A DNA stretch of 64,000 nt from 21-14-0-10-47-8 sp966211795 (GTDB lineage Bacteria; Bdellovibrionota; Bdellovibrionia; Bdellovibrionales; Bdellovibrionaceae). Under the pieces are notes generated by a model that was given only the letters and a program-made list of their open reading frames with translations, ran no database searches and was not told the DNA's origin. Shown here piece by piece: positions 43,048-51,997 of this stretch; the stretch's first letter is position 1; each line of letters begins with the position of its first letter. The stretch is taken from the NCBI GenBank assembly GCA_966211795.1, contig CBIHNW010000010.1, positions 62,001-126,000 of the forward strand, in the 5' to 3' direction. A program made the translations under genes and the position numbers.

Positions 43048-43416
43048 TTACAACACTTCAGGAGCCAGAGAAACGATCTTCACGAATGACTTCGCTCGGA
43101 GTTCTCTTGCTACTGGTCCGAAAATACGTGTTCCAACTGGCTCTTTCGCCGCATTGATGAGAACGGCAGCGTTGTCATCGAAACGGATATAAGATCCGTC
43201 CGCGCGACGCAGTTTTTGAACTGTGCGCACAACAACGGCTTTTGCCACATCGCCCTTTTTAACTTTTGCAGTTGGGAGGGCTTCCTTAATTGATACGATA
43301 ACGATATCGCCAATTTGAGCGTATCGCTTCTTTGAACCGCCAAGAACCTTGATGCACATTACTTCTTTTGCACCAGAGTTATCAGCAACATTCATTCGGC
43401 TTTGCATCTGAATCAT
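43048..43416 (-). CDS. rplN: 50S ribosomal protein L14
   Basis: 122 residues, MIQMQSRMNVADNSGAKEVM to a full C-terminus RELRAKSFVKIVSLAPEVL. It lies at the intersubunit face. First gene of the spc part, directly followed by rplE rather than rplX. Confidence 0.97.
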   Translation of the reverse strand: MIQMQSRMNVADNSGAKEVMCIKVLGGSKKRYAQIGDIVIVSIKEALPTAKVKKGDVAKAVVVRTVQKLRRADGSYIRFDDNAAVLINAAKEPVGTRIFGPVARELRAKSFVKIVSLAPEVL

Positions 43417-43430
43417 ATGTCACCTTCCTC

Positions 43431-43703
43431 TTAGTTCTTTGCTGCTTCAACGATTTCCACAAGTGCCCATCGCTTTGTTTTGCTCAAAGGACGTGTCTCA
43501 TGGATGCGAACGATATCGCCAACCTTCGCTTCATTTTTTTCGTCGTGCGCTTTGAAAACAGAAGTACGCTTCATGTACTTTCCGTATTTTGCGTGACGGA
43601 TCATTCGGTAGATCAAAACGGAAATTGTTTTTTCCATTTTGTTACTGATGACCTCTCCCACAACTTCAACTCGACGACCGCGTTTGTTTTCAGTCTGTTT
43701 CAT
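43431..43703 (-). CDS. rpsQ: 30S ribosomal protein S17
   Basis: 90 residues, with a short basic N-terminal stretch, then EVISNKMEKTISVLIYRM, GKYMKRTSVFKAHDEKN and VRIHETRPLSKTKRWALVEI, all typical S17. Eight bases after rpmC. Confidence 0.95.
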   Translation of the reverse strand: MKQTENKRGRRVEVVGEVISNKMEKTISVLIYRMIRHAKYGKYMKRTSVFKAHDEKNEAKVGDIVRIHETRPLSKTKRWALVEIVEAAKN

Positions 43704-43711
43704 TTGAACCT

Positions 43712-43903
43712 CTACCTAGCGATCTTCTGAACCATAGCCGTGTTAATACGAGCCAGGTTCTTTCTGATTTTACGAATTTCCAAAGGATTGCCCAATTGAC
43801 CCAACTGATTCTTCATTTTAGCGTCGAAGAGATCACCGATCAGAGTGGCTTTCTTTTTCTTCAGCTCTACAGCTGACAAATCTTTTACGTCTGCGAATTT
43901 CAT
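43712..43903 (-). CDS. rpmC: 50S ribosomal protein L29
   Basis: 63 residues; two helices with a late GQLGNPLEIRKIRKNLARIN. It stands at the tunnel exit beside L23. Two bases after rplP, as in the standard order. Confidence 0.95.
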   Translation of the reverse strand: MKFADVKDLSAVELKKKKATLIGDLFDAKMKNQLGQLGNPLEIRKIRKNLARINTAMVQKIAR

Positions 43904-43905
43904 GA

Positions 43906-44313
43906 CTACTCCCGTACCAAGAAACGTGTTTTGAAAGGAAGTTTGTGAGCGGCACGCAAGAAAGCCTCTTGAGCTTGTTCTTTTGTAACACCGTTCATTT
44001 CAAACAGGATTTTTCCTGGAAGAATCTTCGATACCCAGTACTCTGGATTACCCTTACCAGAACCCATACGAGTCTCAGCAGGCTTCTTTGTCACAGGAAG
44101 ATCAGGATAAACTCGCACCCAAATTTTTCCGCCTCGTTTGATTGAGCGAGAAATTGCGATACGACCAGCTTCCAATTGGCGAGCTGTCAAACGACCGCCT
44201 TCAGTTGCCTGAAGTGCAAAGTCACCAAAGCTCAAGTTGCTTCCGCGATCAGCAAGACCACGAGAGCGACCAACGAACTGCTTTCTATGTTTTACTCTTT
44301 TAGGACTTAGCAC
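43906..44313 (-). CDS. rplP: 50S ribosomal protein L16
   Basis: 135 residues; MLSPKRVKHRKQFVGRSRG, GDFALQATEGGRLTARQLEA, RVYPDLPVTKKPAETRMGSG, and GKGNPEYWV. It organises the A-site region of 23S rRNA. Its first 14 bases lie inside the end of rpsC in another frame. Confidence 0.97.
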   Translation of the reverse strand: MLSPKRVKHRKQFVGRSRGLADRGSNLSFGDFALQATEGGRLTARQLEAGRIAISRSIKRGGKIWVRVYPDLPVTKKPAETRMGSGKGNPEYWVSKILPGKILFEMNGVTKEQAQEAFLRAAHKLPFKTRFLVRE

Positions 44314-44968
44314 GGCCTGCCTCCTCTACTTCGCGAGCAGAAAGAATGTCTCCTTTATAGATCCATACTTTCATTCCGATGATGCCGTAAGCGGTTGAAG
44401 CTTCAGCAGTTCCGTAATCAATGTCAGCGCGCAATGTGTGAAGAGGAACGCTCTTCTCATTGTACCACTCTGTACGAGCGATCTCTGCGCCATCCAAACG
44501 ACCAGAGACGCGAATTTTAACCCCACGCACTCCGCCTTTGATAGCTGCGGCGATTGCTTTTTTCATAGCTCGGCGCCAAGAAATACGCTTTTCCAACTGC
44601 ATTGCGATGCTCTCCGCAACCAAAGTTGCATCGATATCTGGCTTACGAACTTCTTGAATGTTCAAGAAAACTTCGTTTGGAGTCAGCTTTTGAACGTCGG
44701 CTTTGAGTGCATCAATGCCTGTTCCTTTTTTGCCGATCACAACGCCTGGACGAGCTGTGTGGATGATGATTTTAACTTTGTTGTTTGATGCGCGTTCGAT
44801 TTCGATCTTCGCTACACCTGCATGCTTCAGTTTACCTTTGAGGTATTTACGAAGCTTGATGTCTTCATGCAGATTTGCGTAGTACTTTTGGTTCTTCGCA
44901 TACCAGCGTGAGTCCCAAGTTCGAATTACACCAAGACGGAGCCCAATTGGGTTTACCTTCTGTCCCAC
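44300..44968 (-). CDS. rpsC: 30S ribosomal protein S3
   Basis: 222 residues; MGQKVNPIGLRLGVIRTWDS, a KH domain with ARPGVVIGKKGTGIDAL, and SGRLDGAEIARTEWYNEKSV. It forms the mRNA entry tunnel with S4 and S5. Its last 14 bases overlap rplP; it begins three bases after rplV. Confidence 0.97.
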   Translation of the reverse strand: MGQKVNPIGLRLGVIRTWDSRWYAKNQKYYANLHEDIKLRKYLKGKLKHAGVAKIEIERASNNKVKIIIHTARPGVVIGKKGTGIDALKADVQKLTPNEVFLNIQEVRKPDIDATLVAESIAMQLEKRISWRRAMKKAIAAAIKGGVRGVKIRVSGRLDGAEIARTEWYNEKSVPLHTLRADIDYGTAEASTAYGIIGMKVWIYKGDILSAREVEEAGRAKS

Positions 44969-44971
44969 TAA

Positions 44972-45304
44972 TTACCTCTCTTCCAATACGACATTGATGT
45001 GGCTCATTCTTTTTCGAACGCCAGTCGCACGGCCTTGAGCACGAGGACGGAAACGTTTCATAACCGGCCCCTGATCAACTGTGATTGTTTTAACGAAGAG
45101 CTTATCAAGATCGATTGTTTTTTTGTAATCAGCATTTGCTACAGCTGACTCAATCAATTTCTTAATCATCAAAGCCGACTTCTTATTCAAAAAAGTCAGA
45201 GTCTTGATCGCTTCGCTGACATCTTTACCACGAACGAGGTTTGCAACCAGTCTTGCTTTTTGCTCACCAACTCGTGCGTAGATTAAACTTGCTTTAACTT
45301 CCAT
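44972..45304 (-). CDS. rplV: 50S ribosomal protein L22
   Basis: 110 residues; EVKASLIYARVGEQKARLVA and a C-terminal hairpin MKRFRPRAQGRATGVRKRMS that lines the exit tunnel. The GVRKR region is of normal length, so no macrolide-type deletion is seen. Confidence 0.96.
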   Translation of the reverse strand: MEVKASLIYARVGEQKARLVANLVRGKDVSEAIKTLTFLNKKSALMIKKLIESAVANADYKKTIDLDKLFVKTITVDQGPVMKRFRPRAQGRATGVRKRMSHINVVLEER

Positions 45305-45319
45305 ACTTCACCTCGCGCC

Positions 45320-45619
45320 TTACTTCTTAGCCGCCGCTGGAGCTGCAGCAGGACCTGCTTTTTTCTCCGCGTGACCATGGAAAGTTCGAGTGGGCGCAAA
45401 TTCACCATATTTGTGACCAATCATGTTTTCTGTAACGTACACAGGAACGAATTTACGTCCGTTGTGAACAGCGAAAGTCAGACCAACAGCCTCAGGGAGA
45501 ACTGTCGAGCGGCGTGACCAAGTCTTGATAACCTTTTTGTCGTTTTTTTGGATCGCATTATCAATCTTCTTCATCAGATGATTATCGATAAATGGACCCT
45601 TTTTAACTGAACGTGCCAC
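45320..45619 (-). CDS. rpsS: 30S ribosomal protein S19 with Ala/Pro/Lys tail
   Basis: 99 residues; MARSVKKGPFIDNHLMKKID, KTWSRRSTVLPEAVGLTFAV and GHKYGEFAPTRTFHGH are S19. The C-terminus adds a short Ala/Pro/Lys stretch beyond the usual 92 residues. GTG start at 45619. Confidence 0.96.
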   Translation of the reverse strand: MARSVKKGPFIDNHLMKKIDNAIQKNDKKVIKTWSRRSTVLPEAVGLTFAVHNGRKFVPVYVTENMIGHKYGEFAPTRTFHGHAEKKAGPAAAPAAAKK

Positions 45620-45628
45620 AGCTCACTC

Positions 45629-46447
45629 CTACTTACGTCTCTTGACGATACTAGCGTCAGTTCGTTTGTTGTTACGAGTTTTGTAACCTTTGCTTGGTTG
45701 TCCCCAAGGAGTTACTGGATGATGACCTTTACCCACGCCTTCACCACCACCGAGGGGGTGATCAACTGGATTCATCGCCATACCACGAACGCCTGGGCGG
45801 ATACCTCTCCAACGAGATTTTCCGGCTTTACCAAGCTTGATATTTTCATTGTCAGTGTTTCCAACCTGGCCGATTGAAGCTCGGCAAACAGACAGGATCA
45901 ATTTCACTTCGCCAGATGGCAAACGAACTTGACAGTACTGACCTTCTTTAGAAACCAGAACCGCGCTCACACCCGCACCGCGTGCAACTTGAGCACCTTT
46001 GCCCGGACGCAATTCTACGCAGTGGATAGTTGTACCAACTGGGATTGACTGCAAAGGCAATGAGTTTCCTGGCTTGATATCGGCTTTATCGCTCGACAAA
46101 ACTTGATCGCCAACATTCAGTCCGATTGGAGCGATGATGTAAGCCTTAGTTCCGTCAACATAACCGATCAAGGCGATACGGCAAGTGCGATTCGGATCGT
46201 ATTCGATGGCCAAAACCTTTGCTGGAACATCAATTTTTGTACGTTTGAAATCAACCAAACGATAGCGGCGCTTATGGCCACCACCGATATGTCGCATTGT
46301 GATCATACCAGTGTTGTTACGCGCAGCTGTCTTACGCAAAGCTTCGGTCAGCGACTTTTCAGGAGTCTTTTTTGTGATTTCCTTGAAATCAAAGCCGGTC
46401 GAATTACGACGAGCATGAGATGTCGGATTAAATACCTTGATACCCAT
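45629..46447 (-). CDS. rplB: 50S ribosomal protein L2
   Basis: 272 residues; MGIKVFNPTSHARRNSTGFD, GGGHKRRYRLVDFKR, KAGKSRWRGIRPGVRG and MNPVDHPLGGGEG then VTPWGQPSKGYKTR. L2 is needed for subunit joining and peptidyl transfer. The block usually written DHPHGGGEG has Leu for the second His here. Confidence 0.97.
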   Translation of the reverse strand: MGIKVFNPTSHARRNSTGFDFKEITKKTPEKSLTEALRKTAARNNTGMITMRHIGGGHKRRYRLVDFKRTKIDVPAKVLAIEYDPNRTCRIALIGYVDGTKAYIIAPIGLNVGDQVLSSDKADIKPGNSLPLQSIPVGTTIHCVELRPGKGAQVARGAGVSAVLVSKEGQYCQVRLPSGEVKLILSVCRASIGQVGNTDNENIKLGKAGKSRWRGIRPGVRGMAMNPVDHPLGGGEGVGKGHHPVTPWGQPSKGYKTRNNKRTDASIVKRRK

Positions 46448-46450
46448 TGA

Positions 46451-46729
46451 TTACGCTCCCTCAAACAGGGCGATTTTTTCGCCAGCTTGCAATTTCACGT
46501 AAGCTTTTTTCCAGCGAGGAACTTTGCCCAGACCAAATTTAGTCTGTTTTGCGTGTCCGCGGCAGACGCTTGTCTTCACGGATTGAACTTTAACTTTAAA
46601 ATTCTTTTCAACAGCTGAACGGATTTCAGTTTTGTCAGAGTCCAAGTGGACTTCAAAAACGTAAATGCCGGCAGCATTGTGATAAGTATTTTTCTCTGTC
46701 ACCAGTGGTCGTTTAATTACTTGCTTCAT
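46451..46729 (-). CDS. rplW: 50S ribosomal protein L23
   Basis: 92 residues; MKQVIKRPLVTEKNTYHN and FEVHLDSDKTEIRSAVEKNF, KVQSVKTSVCRGHAKQTKFG. It docks trigger factor and SRP at the exit. Three bases separate it from both neighbours. Confidence 0.96.
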   Translation of the reverse strand: MKQVIKRPLVTEKNTYHNAAGIYVFEVHLDSDKTEIRSAVEKNFKVKVQSVKTSVCRGHAKQTKFGLGKVPRWKKAYVKLQAGEKIALFEGA

Positions 46730-46732
46730 GAC

Positions 46733-47356
46733 TTACTCCACCGTGCAGCGATCAACGATAGAAGCCACAGACTCTTTCGTGATCACAGCCGCATCATATT
46801 TCAACAAATCAAATACGTTCAGACCTTCAACGCCAGAGTATTTGAATTTTGGTAAATTGTTTGCCGCGCGTTTGAACTTAACGTCAGCTTGAGCATCAAT
46901 CAAAACCGCTTTCGCAAGACCAAGGCCTGCAAGACGTTTTGCCAATTCGCCAGTTTTTCCCTCTGACTGCATGTTTTCAACGATGATCAATTTTCCTTCT
47001 TTATTCAAATGAGACAAAGCCATTTTCAGGCCCAATTTTCTCATTTTCTTAGGAAGTGCATATTCGTACGAACGAGGGACTGGTCCGAAGAGCTTTGCTC
47101 CTCCAGGCATCAAAGGAGAACGGCTTGTACCTTGACGAGCATTACCAGTTCCTTTTTGCTTGAATGGCTTTTTACCGCCACCGCTGACCAAGCTGCGCGT
47201 CTTCACCATGTGAGTTCCAGCACGGCGCTTCGCCAATTGCCACTGAACCACTTCGTGAAGAACTTCTTTTTTCACTTCAGCCGAGAAAACATCTGCTGAA
47301 AGATCAACAGTTCCGACTTTTTCTTTTTTCCAATTAATTACATTAGCTGTAGCCAT
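46733..47356 (-). CDS. rplD: 50S ribosomal protein L4
   Basis: 207 residues; RRAGTHMVKTRSLVSGGGKK, PFKQKGTGNARQGTSRSPLM, and GGAKLFGPVPRSYEYALPKK mark the tunnel loop. In E. coli L4 represses the S10 operon; the leader at 48370-48594 may carry the target, but no match was judged. Confidence 0.97.
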   Translation of the reverse strand: MATANVINWKKEKVGTVDLSADVFSAEVKKEVLHEVVQWQLAKRRAGTHMVKTRSLVSGGGKKPFKQKGTGNARQGTSRSPLMPGGAKLFGPVPRSYEYALPKKMRKLGLKMALSHLNKEGKLIIVENMQSEGKTGELAKRLAGLGLAKAVLIDAQADVKFKRAANNLPKFKYSGVEGLNVFDLLKYDAAVITKESVASIVDRCTVE

Positions 47357-47358
47357 GA

Positions 47359-48039
47359 CTAGCCTCGCACCAATCTAACCAATGAGTTACGAGCGCCAGG
47401 AACTGGGCCCTTAACCATCAGTACGTTTTCTTCTGGGAGAACAGCAACAACCTGAACATTACGAACAGTGATTGTTTCATCTCCATAGTGACCAGGAAAT
47501 TTCTTACCTGGCATAACTCGACCTGGCCAAGTTCTGTTACCAGAAGAACCAGGACGGCGATGGAATTTCGAACCGTGAGCAGCAGGTCCACCGGCAAAGT
47601 TCCAACGTTTCATAACGCCGGTGAAACCATGACCTTTTGACGTGCCAGTCAGATTAACGAAGTCGCCTTTTTTCAAACTATCGATAGACACTTGCGCGCC
47701 TAATTTGACATCACCAGAAAGATCTTGGCGGATTTCGCGAACGAATTGCGCGCCAGTCTCTAAGCCAGCTTTTTTAAAGTGGCCTTCTTCTGATTTCGAA
47801 GAGTTTTTTGCTTTCTTTGGACGACAAGCAATTTGAACAGCTGTGTAACCATCGTTTTCCTCAGTTTTAATCTGAGAAACGACCCATGGTTCATAGCGAA
47901 GGACTGTGACAGGCACAGCTTCACCCTGTTCGTTATAGATTGTGGACATTCCTTCTTTGAATGCGAAGAGTCCGTTTAATTGTACACCGCCGGTTGAGGG
48001 CGTAGCTGCTTCAGCAGCGTTTTCTGTTTGTTCGCTCAC
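47359..48039 (-). CDS. rplC: 50S ribosomal protein L3 with N-terminal extension
   Basis: 226 residues. The first 18 are polar (Ser, Glu, Ala, Thr) and precede the L3 fold, which has LFAFKEGMSTIYNEQGEAVP, GTSKGHGFTGVMKRW, GPAAHGSKFHRRPGSSGN and GKKFPGHYGDE. The start is GTG at 48039. It begins 12 bases after rpsJ. Confidence 0.96.
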   Translation of the reverse strand: MSEQTENAAEAATPSTGGVQLNGLFAFKEGMSTIYNEQGEAVPVTVLRYEPWVVSQIKTEENDGYTAVQIACRPKKAKNSSKSEEGHFKKAGLETGAQFVREIRQDLSGDVKLGAQVSIDSLKKGDFVNLTGTSKGHGFTGVMKRWNFAGGPAAHGSKFHRRPGSSGNRTWPGRVMPGKKFPGHYGDETITVRNVQVVAVLPEENVLMVKGPVPGARNSLVRLVRG

Positions 48040-48051
48040 GACTTACTCCTA

Positions 48052-48369
48052 TCAGATTGCTGACAGTTTAACTTCAACGTCCACCCCTGCAGAGAGGTCG
48101 AGTTTCATGAGCTGATCGACAGTCTGCTGTGTGGCTTCTAAAATATCCAACATACGTTTATGAGTTCGAATCTCAAACTGCTCGCGGGATTTTTTGTCCA
48201 CATGGGGAGAGCGCAGAACAGTATAACGGTTGATACGGGTTGGCAAGGGAATTGGACCCACAACACGTGCACCGGTTCGGCGAGCTGTCTCAACGATTTC
48301 TTTCGTCGATTGATCGAGAAGTTTGTGATCGAAAGCCTTCAGGCGGATTCGAATCTTTTCGTTTTTCAT
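48052..48369 (-). CDS. rpsJ: 30S ribosomal protein S10
   Basis: 105 residues; RIRLKAFDHKLLDQSTKEIV, GPIPLPTRINRYTVLRSPHV and FEIRTHKRMLDILEA. It is also the transcription antitermination factor NusE. AAGGA lies seven bases before the ATG. First gene of the S10-spc-alpha cluster. Confidence 0.97.
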   Translation of the reverse strand: MKNEKIRIRLKAFDHKLLDQSTKEIVETARRTGARVVGPIPLPTRINRYTVLRSPHVDKKSREQFEIRTHKRMLDILEATQQTVDQLMKLDLSAGVDVEVKLSAI

Positions 48370-48836
48370 AAACGGTTCCTTTTATGACTGCCATCTTTTG
48401 GGGGTCTCGCTGTTAAGCTATTGAATTCCCAAGAGTTCCCAGTCGGTTAAATGCGCAAAACACCCCATTTGAGCCGTCCAAAAATTGCTGCCAAATCATC
48501 TATATTCGATTTGGTGCTCAATTTCTGGGACCTTAAAGGGTGTTTCCAGTGAGACCGAGCGGCGAATATGCACTTGGAGCGAAATCAAAGTCAAAAAGAA
48601 TAAAAATATTTTCGAAAAAAGTTTTTGAAATTTTTGGAATCATTAGAATTCGGAACAAATTTCACCTGAAATGCCTCTCGATTTTAATCAAAAAGGCATT
48701 ATTAGGAAGAAGGTCTCTTTTTATACCATCAACAGACTTCGTGTTATGACGGCAAAGTCGCTTCCAATCAGGACACCAGAACTAATCATGCATTCGAGAC
48801 AAATATAGTATCGCCACGCCTGCAACTCGTCTTGAA
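48370..48836. other. 467-base gap between fusA and rpsJ: leader, promoter, no tuf
   Basis: No coding frame. It holds a candidate promoter at 48565-48594 and a 195-base leader of rpsJ. An AATGCCT...AGGCATT inverted repeat (48670-48700, 17-base loop) may end fusA transcription, though without a T tract. The tuf gene, found here in many bacteria, is absent. Confidence 0.6.
48565..48594 (-). promoter_or_regulatory. Candidate promoter of the S10 cluster
   Basis: On the minus strand TTGACT (48594-48589) and CATATT (48570-48565) are 18 bases apart. Transcription would begin near 48558 and leave a leader of roughly 190 bases before rpsJ, long enough for the translational control known in other S10 operons. 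Confidence 0.4.
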
Positions 48837-50951
48837 TTAAAATCGGCCGAGGTGGGTGAGAATTTCTTCTTTTACTTTTGGGGGGACTGGCGAATATTCA
48901 AGGAACTCCATCGAGAAGCTGGCGCGCCCTTGCGAAAGGGAACGAACATCTGTGGCGTAGCCAAAAAGTTTGGCGAGGGGAACCTCAGCGTGAATCACTT
49001 GCCCGCCGCCTGGGCGCACGTTCATTGAGAGAACTTTGCCTCGGCGAGAGTTCAAGTCACTGATCACGTTTCCAACGAAATCATCCGGAGCCGAAACTTC
49101 GAGTTTCATAATCGGCTCGAGCAATATGGCTTGAGCTTTTTTGACGGCTTCGCGGAATGCTAAAGCCACGGCCGCTTTTGCGCCCGCTTCATTTGCCGGC
49201 ATATCAGATGGATAAGAAAGTTCGGTGAGTTCACACTTCATGTCAATCAAGCTGTAACCGGCAATTGGTCCAATTTCTGAGGCTTCACGCAAACCAGAAA
49301 GAGCGGCCTTTTGAATATCTTGCGGAATGGATCCCGTTTTTCCCGAAATCAATTTTGATTCCACCTTGAGACCTGAACCCTTATCACCCGGTTGAATTGC
49401 GACCGAGGCACGAACATTTTGATTCTCACCCGCAATCATTCGATCGAAGGTGTAGTCAGCTTTCGCGGGGCTGGAAATAGTCTCACGATAAGAAACTTGT
49501 GGTTTACCAACGTTTGCTTGCACTTTGTGTTCGCGAAGCAAGCGATCTACCAAGATTTCGAGATGGAGTTCACCCATTCCCGATAGCAGAGTCTGCCCTG
49601 TCTCCGCGTCGTTTCGCAGGCGTGCCGACGGATCTTCTTTCACAAGTTTTTCCAATCCCGCCATCATTTTTTCCTGATCGGCAGAAGACTTGGCTTCAAC
49701 CGCCACAGCAATCACCGGCTCTGGGAAGGTGATACTTTCTAAAACAACCATGCGCTTGGTATCGCATAAAGTGTCGCCCGTTCCGGTGAACTTGAGACCG
49801 ACGACCGCACCAATGTCTCCGGCACGCAAAGTCGGAATCTCAGAGCGAGAGTTTGCATGCATTTTCACGAGCTTCTGGATGCGCTCTTTCTTCTCGGTGC
49901 GGGGGTTATGAAGAGAATCTCCGACATTCACCACACCCGAATAAACACGGATGTAGGTTAAGCTCCCTGCAAATGGATCGCTGGCCACTTTGAATGCCAA
50001 AGCTGCCGCAGGCTCGGTAAAATCTGTTTTACATTCGATGAGCTTATCTTCTTTTTGCGGGTCCGTACCTTGAACCGCAGGCACGTCGAGTGGACTTGGG
50101 AGATAGTGCACGGTCGCATCAATCAGTGGCTGCACACCTTTGTTTCGAAACGCTGCACCACAAAGAACTGGAAATGCTTTTAGAGCCAAGGTTCCTTTTC
50201 GGAGAGCGGCTCTCAGTTGATCGGCCGTCGGTACCTCGCCATTGAGATACTTTTCAAGAAGTTCATCATCGAATTCGACGATTTTCTCGATTGACTCCAT
50301 TCGGACGCGCTCGACATCGGCTTTCATATCGGATGGAACTTCGGTGATTTGGAATTTTTCACCATTTCCCGAGTTGTCCCAAATGTAGGCCTTATTTTCG
50401 ATCAAATCCACAACACCGGTGAAAGTATCCTCGAGGCCGATTGGAACTTGGATCGGAATCGGATTCGCTAGCAGCTTTTCTTTGATCGAGTTTACACTCA
50501 TCACAAAATCGGCACCGACACGGTCCATTTTGTTGATGAAGCATATTCGCGGGACCTTGTACTTGTTCCCTTGCCGCCAAACGGTTTCAGACTGAGGCTC
50601 GACACCGTTAACACCGTCAAAGACAGTAATCGCTCCATCGAGCACACGCAACGAACGCTCCACTTCGATTGTGAAGTCCACGTGTCCGGGGGTGTCGATG
50701 ATGTTGAGGCGATGATCTTTCCATAAAAGAGTGGTCGCCGCCGCCGTGATCGTAATCCCGCGCTCTTGCTCTTGCTCCATCCAATCCATGGTGGCAGCGC
50801 CATCGTGGACTTCGCCAAGCTTATGGCCCTTGCCTGAATAATATAGAATTCGCTCGGTGGTGGTCGTCTTCCCAGCGTCGATATGAGCCATGACGCCGAA
50901 GTTGCGGGTGAATTTCAATTCATTCAGGTTTTGGGGATCAAGAACAGACAT
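48837..50951 (-). CDS. fusA: Elongation factor G
   Basis: 704 residues. The GTPase domain has the P-loop AHIDAGKTTTTERI, RGITITAAA, DTPGHVDF and NKMD. Later domains show the usual MGELHLEILVDRL and the C-terminal GYATDVRSLSQGRASFSMEF. It moves tRNA and mRNA on the ribosome. The ATG at 50951 has AAAGGA eight bases upstream; a TTG two codons earlier opens the frame. It is separated from rpsG by a strong terminator and so needs its own promoter. Confidence 0.97.
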   Translation of the reverse strand: MSVLDPQNLNELKFTRNFGVMAHIDAGKTTTTERILYYSGKGHKLGEVHDGAATMDWMEQEQERGITITAAATTLLWKDHRLNIIDTPGHVDFTIEVERSLRVLDGAITVFDGVNGVEPQSETVWRQGNKYKVPRICFINKMDRVGADFVMSVNSIKEKLLANPIPIQVPIGLEDTFTGVVDLIENKAYIWDNSGNGEKFQITEVPSDMKADVERVRMESIEKIVEFDDELLEKYLNGEVPTADQLRAALRKGTLALKAFPVLCGAAFRNKGVQPLIDATVHYLPSPLDVPAVQGTDPQKEDKLIECKTDFTEPAAALAFKVASDPFAGSLTYIRVYSGVVNVGDSLHNPRTEKKERIQKLVKMHANSRSEIPTLRAGDIGAVVGLKFTGTGDTLCDTKRMVVLESITFPEPVIAVAVEAKSSADQEKMMAGLEKLVKEDPSARLRNDAETGQTLLSGMGELHLEILVDRLLREHKVQANVGKPQVSYRETISSPAKADYTFDRMIAGENQNVRASVAIQPGDKGSGLKVESKLISGKTGSIPQDIQKAALSGLREASEIGPIAGYSLIDMKCELTELSYPSDMPANEAGAKAAVALAFREAVKKAQAILLEPIMKLEVSAPDDFVGNVISDLNSRRGKVLSMNVRPGGGQVIHAEVPLAKLFGYATDVRSLSQGRASFSMEFLEYSPVPPKVKEEILTHLGRF

Positions 50952-51033
50952 TTGCAAATCCTTTTATCTTGAAATGGTTAAACCTAAATCTGGCATTTTT
51001 AATGAAAAGTTTTGCCTGAGAAGAGGTTTAAAC

Positions 51034-51068
51034 CAAAAAAAACGGTCAGCCTTTTGGGCTGACCGATT
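51034..51068 (-). terminator. Rho-independent terminator after rpsG
   Basis: On the minus strand CGGTCAGCC (51065-51057) and GGCTGACCG (51051-51043) form a perfect 9-bp stem with a five-base loop, followed by a run of eight or nine T. It begins about 30 bases after the rpsG stop and would separate rpsL-rpsG from fusA. Confidence 0.95.
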
Positions 51069-51098
51069 TTAAACTTAACAATTATGAAATCAACAACT

Positions 51099-51572
51099 TT
51101 ACCAGTTGTAGTGAGAGAAGGCCTTGTTGGCTTCTGCCATCTTGTGCACATCTTCACGCTTTTTGATCGCGTTACCACGGTTGTTGTAAGCATCCAAAAG
51201 CTCACCAGCCAGACGCTTTGAGAAATCTTTCTCACCGCGCTCACGAGAGTAAGCAATCAACCAACGCATAGCCAAAGCCAAACGTCGTGATGGACGAACA
51301 TCAACTGGAACCTGATAAGTCGCTCCACCCACACGGCGTGAGCGAACTTCGAGAGCTGGCTTACAGTTCTCAAGAGCTTTTTTTAGGATTCCGATTGGCT
51401 CTTCATTCGCAATTTTATCTTTCAACTCATCCAATGCTCCGTAGAACATCTTTTGAGCGATCGCTTTTTTACCTTGGATCATCATTTTGTTGATGAACTT
51501 GGCTACAACGATATCTTTGTAAACTGGATCTGGAATCACTTCGCGTTTAAACGTTTTTTTACGACGAGACAT
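51099..51572 (-). CDS. rpsG: 30S ribosomal protein S7
   Basis: 157 residues; MSRRKKTFKREVIPDPVYKD, IGILKKALENCKPALEVRSR, VGGATYQVPVDVRPSRRLAL, and a C-terminal ANKAFSHYNW. It nucleates the head of the 30S subunit. It lies 31 bases after rpsL and is followed by a terminator. Confidence 0.97.
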   Translation of the reverse strand: MSRRKKTFKREVIPDPVYKDIVVAKFINKMMIQGKKAIAQKMFYGALDELKDKIANEEPIGILKKALENCKPALEVRSRRVGGATYQVPVDVRPSRRLALAMRWLIAYSRERGEKDFSKRLAGELLDAYNNRGNAIKKREDVHKMAEANKAFSHYNW

Positions 51573-51603
51573 TTATGTCACCTATATCTTTCTACTCTGA
51601 AAA

Positions 51604-51978
51604 TTACTTCTTAGGACGTTTCGCGCCGTATTTAGAACGAGAGCGCAGACGACCGTTAACACCTTGCAAGTCCAAAACACCGCGAACGATGTGATAACGA
51701 ACACCCGGCAAGTCCTTCACACGACCACCACGAATCAGAACAACGCTGTGCTCTTGGAGGTTGTGACCGATACCAGGGATGTAAGAGATCACTTCAAAAC
51801 CGTTCGACAAACGAACTTTTGCTACTTTACGAAGAGCTGAGTTCGGTTTCTTTGGAGTTGTAGTGTACACGCGAGTGCAAACGCCTCGACGTTGTGGGCA
51901 AGAAGCCAGAGCCGGTGACTTGGTCTGGTTTTTTTGAATGCTTCGCTCACGTTTAATGAGCTGATTGATTGTAGGCAT
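51604..51978 (-). CDS. rpsL: 30S ribosomal protein S12
   Basis: 124 residues; MPTINQLIKRERSIQKNQTK, CPQRRGVCTRVYTTTPKKPN, SALRKVAKVRLSNGFEV and GGRVKDLPGVRYHIVRG. The Lys residues whose change gives streptomycin resistance are both wild type (PKKPNSA and RVKDLPG). First gene of a two-gene unit. Confidence 0.97.
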   Translation of the reverse strand: MPTINQLIKRERSIQKNQTKSPALASCPQRRGVCTRVYTTTPKKPNSALRKVAKVRLSNGFEVISYIPGIGHNLQEHSVVLIRGGRVKDLPGVRYHIVRGVLDLQGVNGRLRSRSKYGAKRPKK

Positions 51979-51997
51979 TTCGATCCTTTCCGATAGC

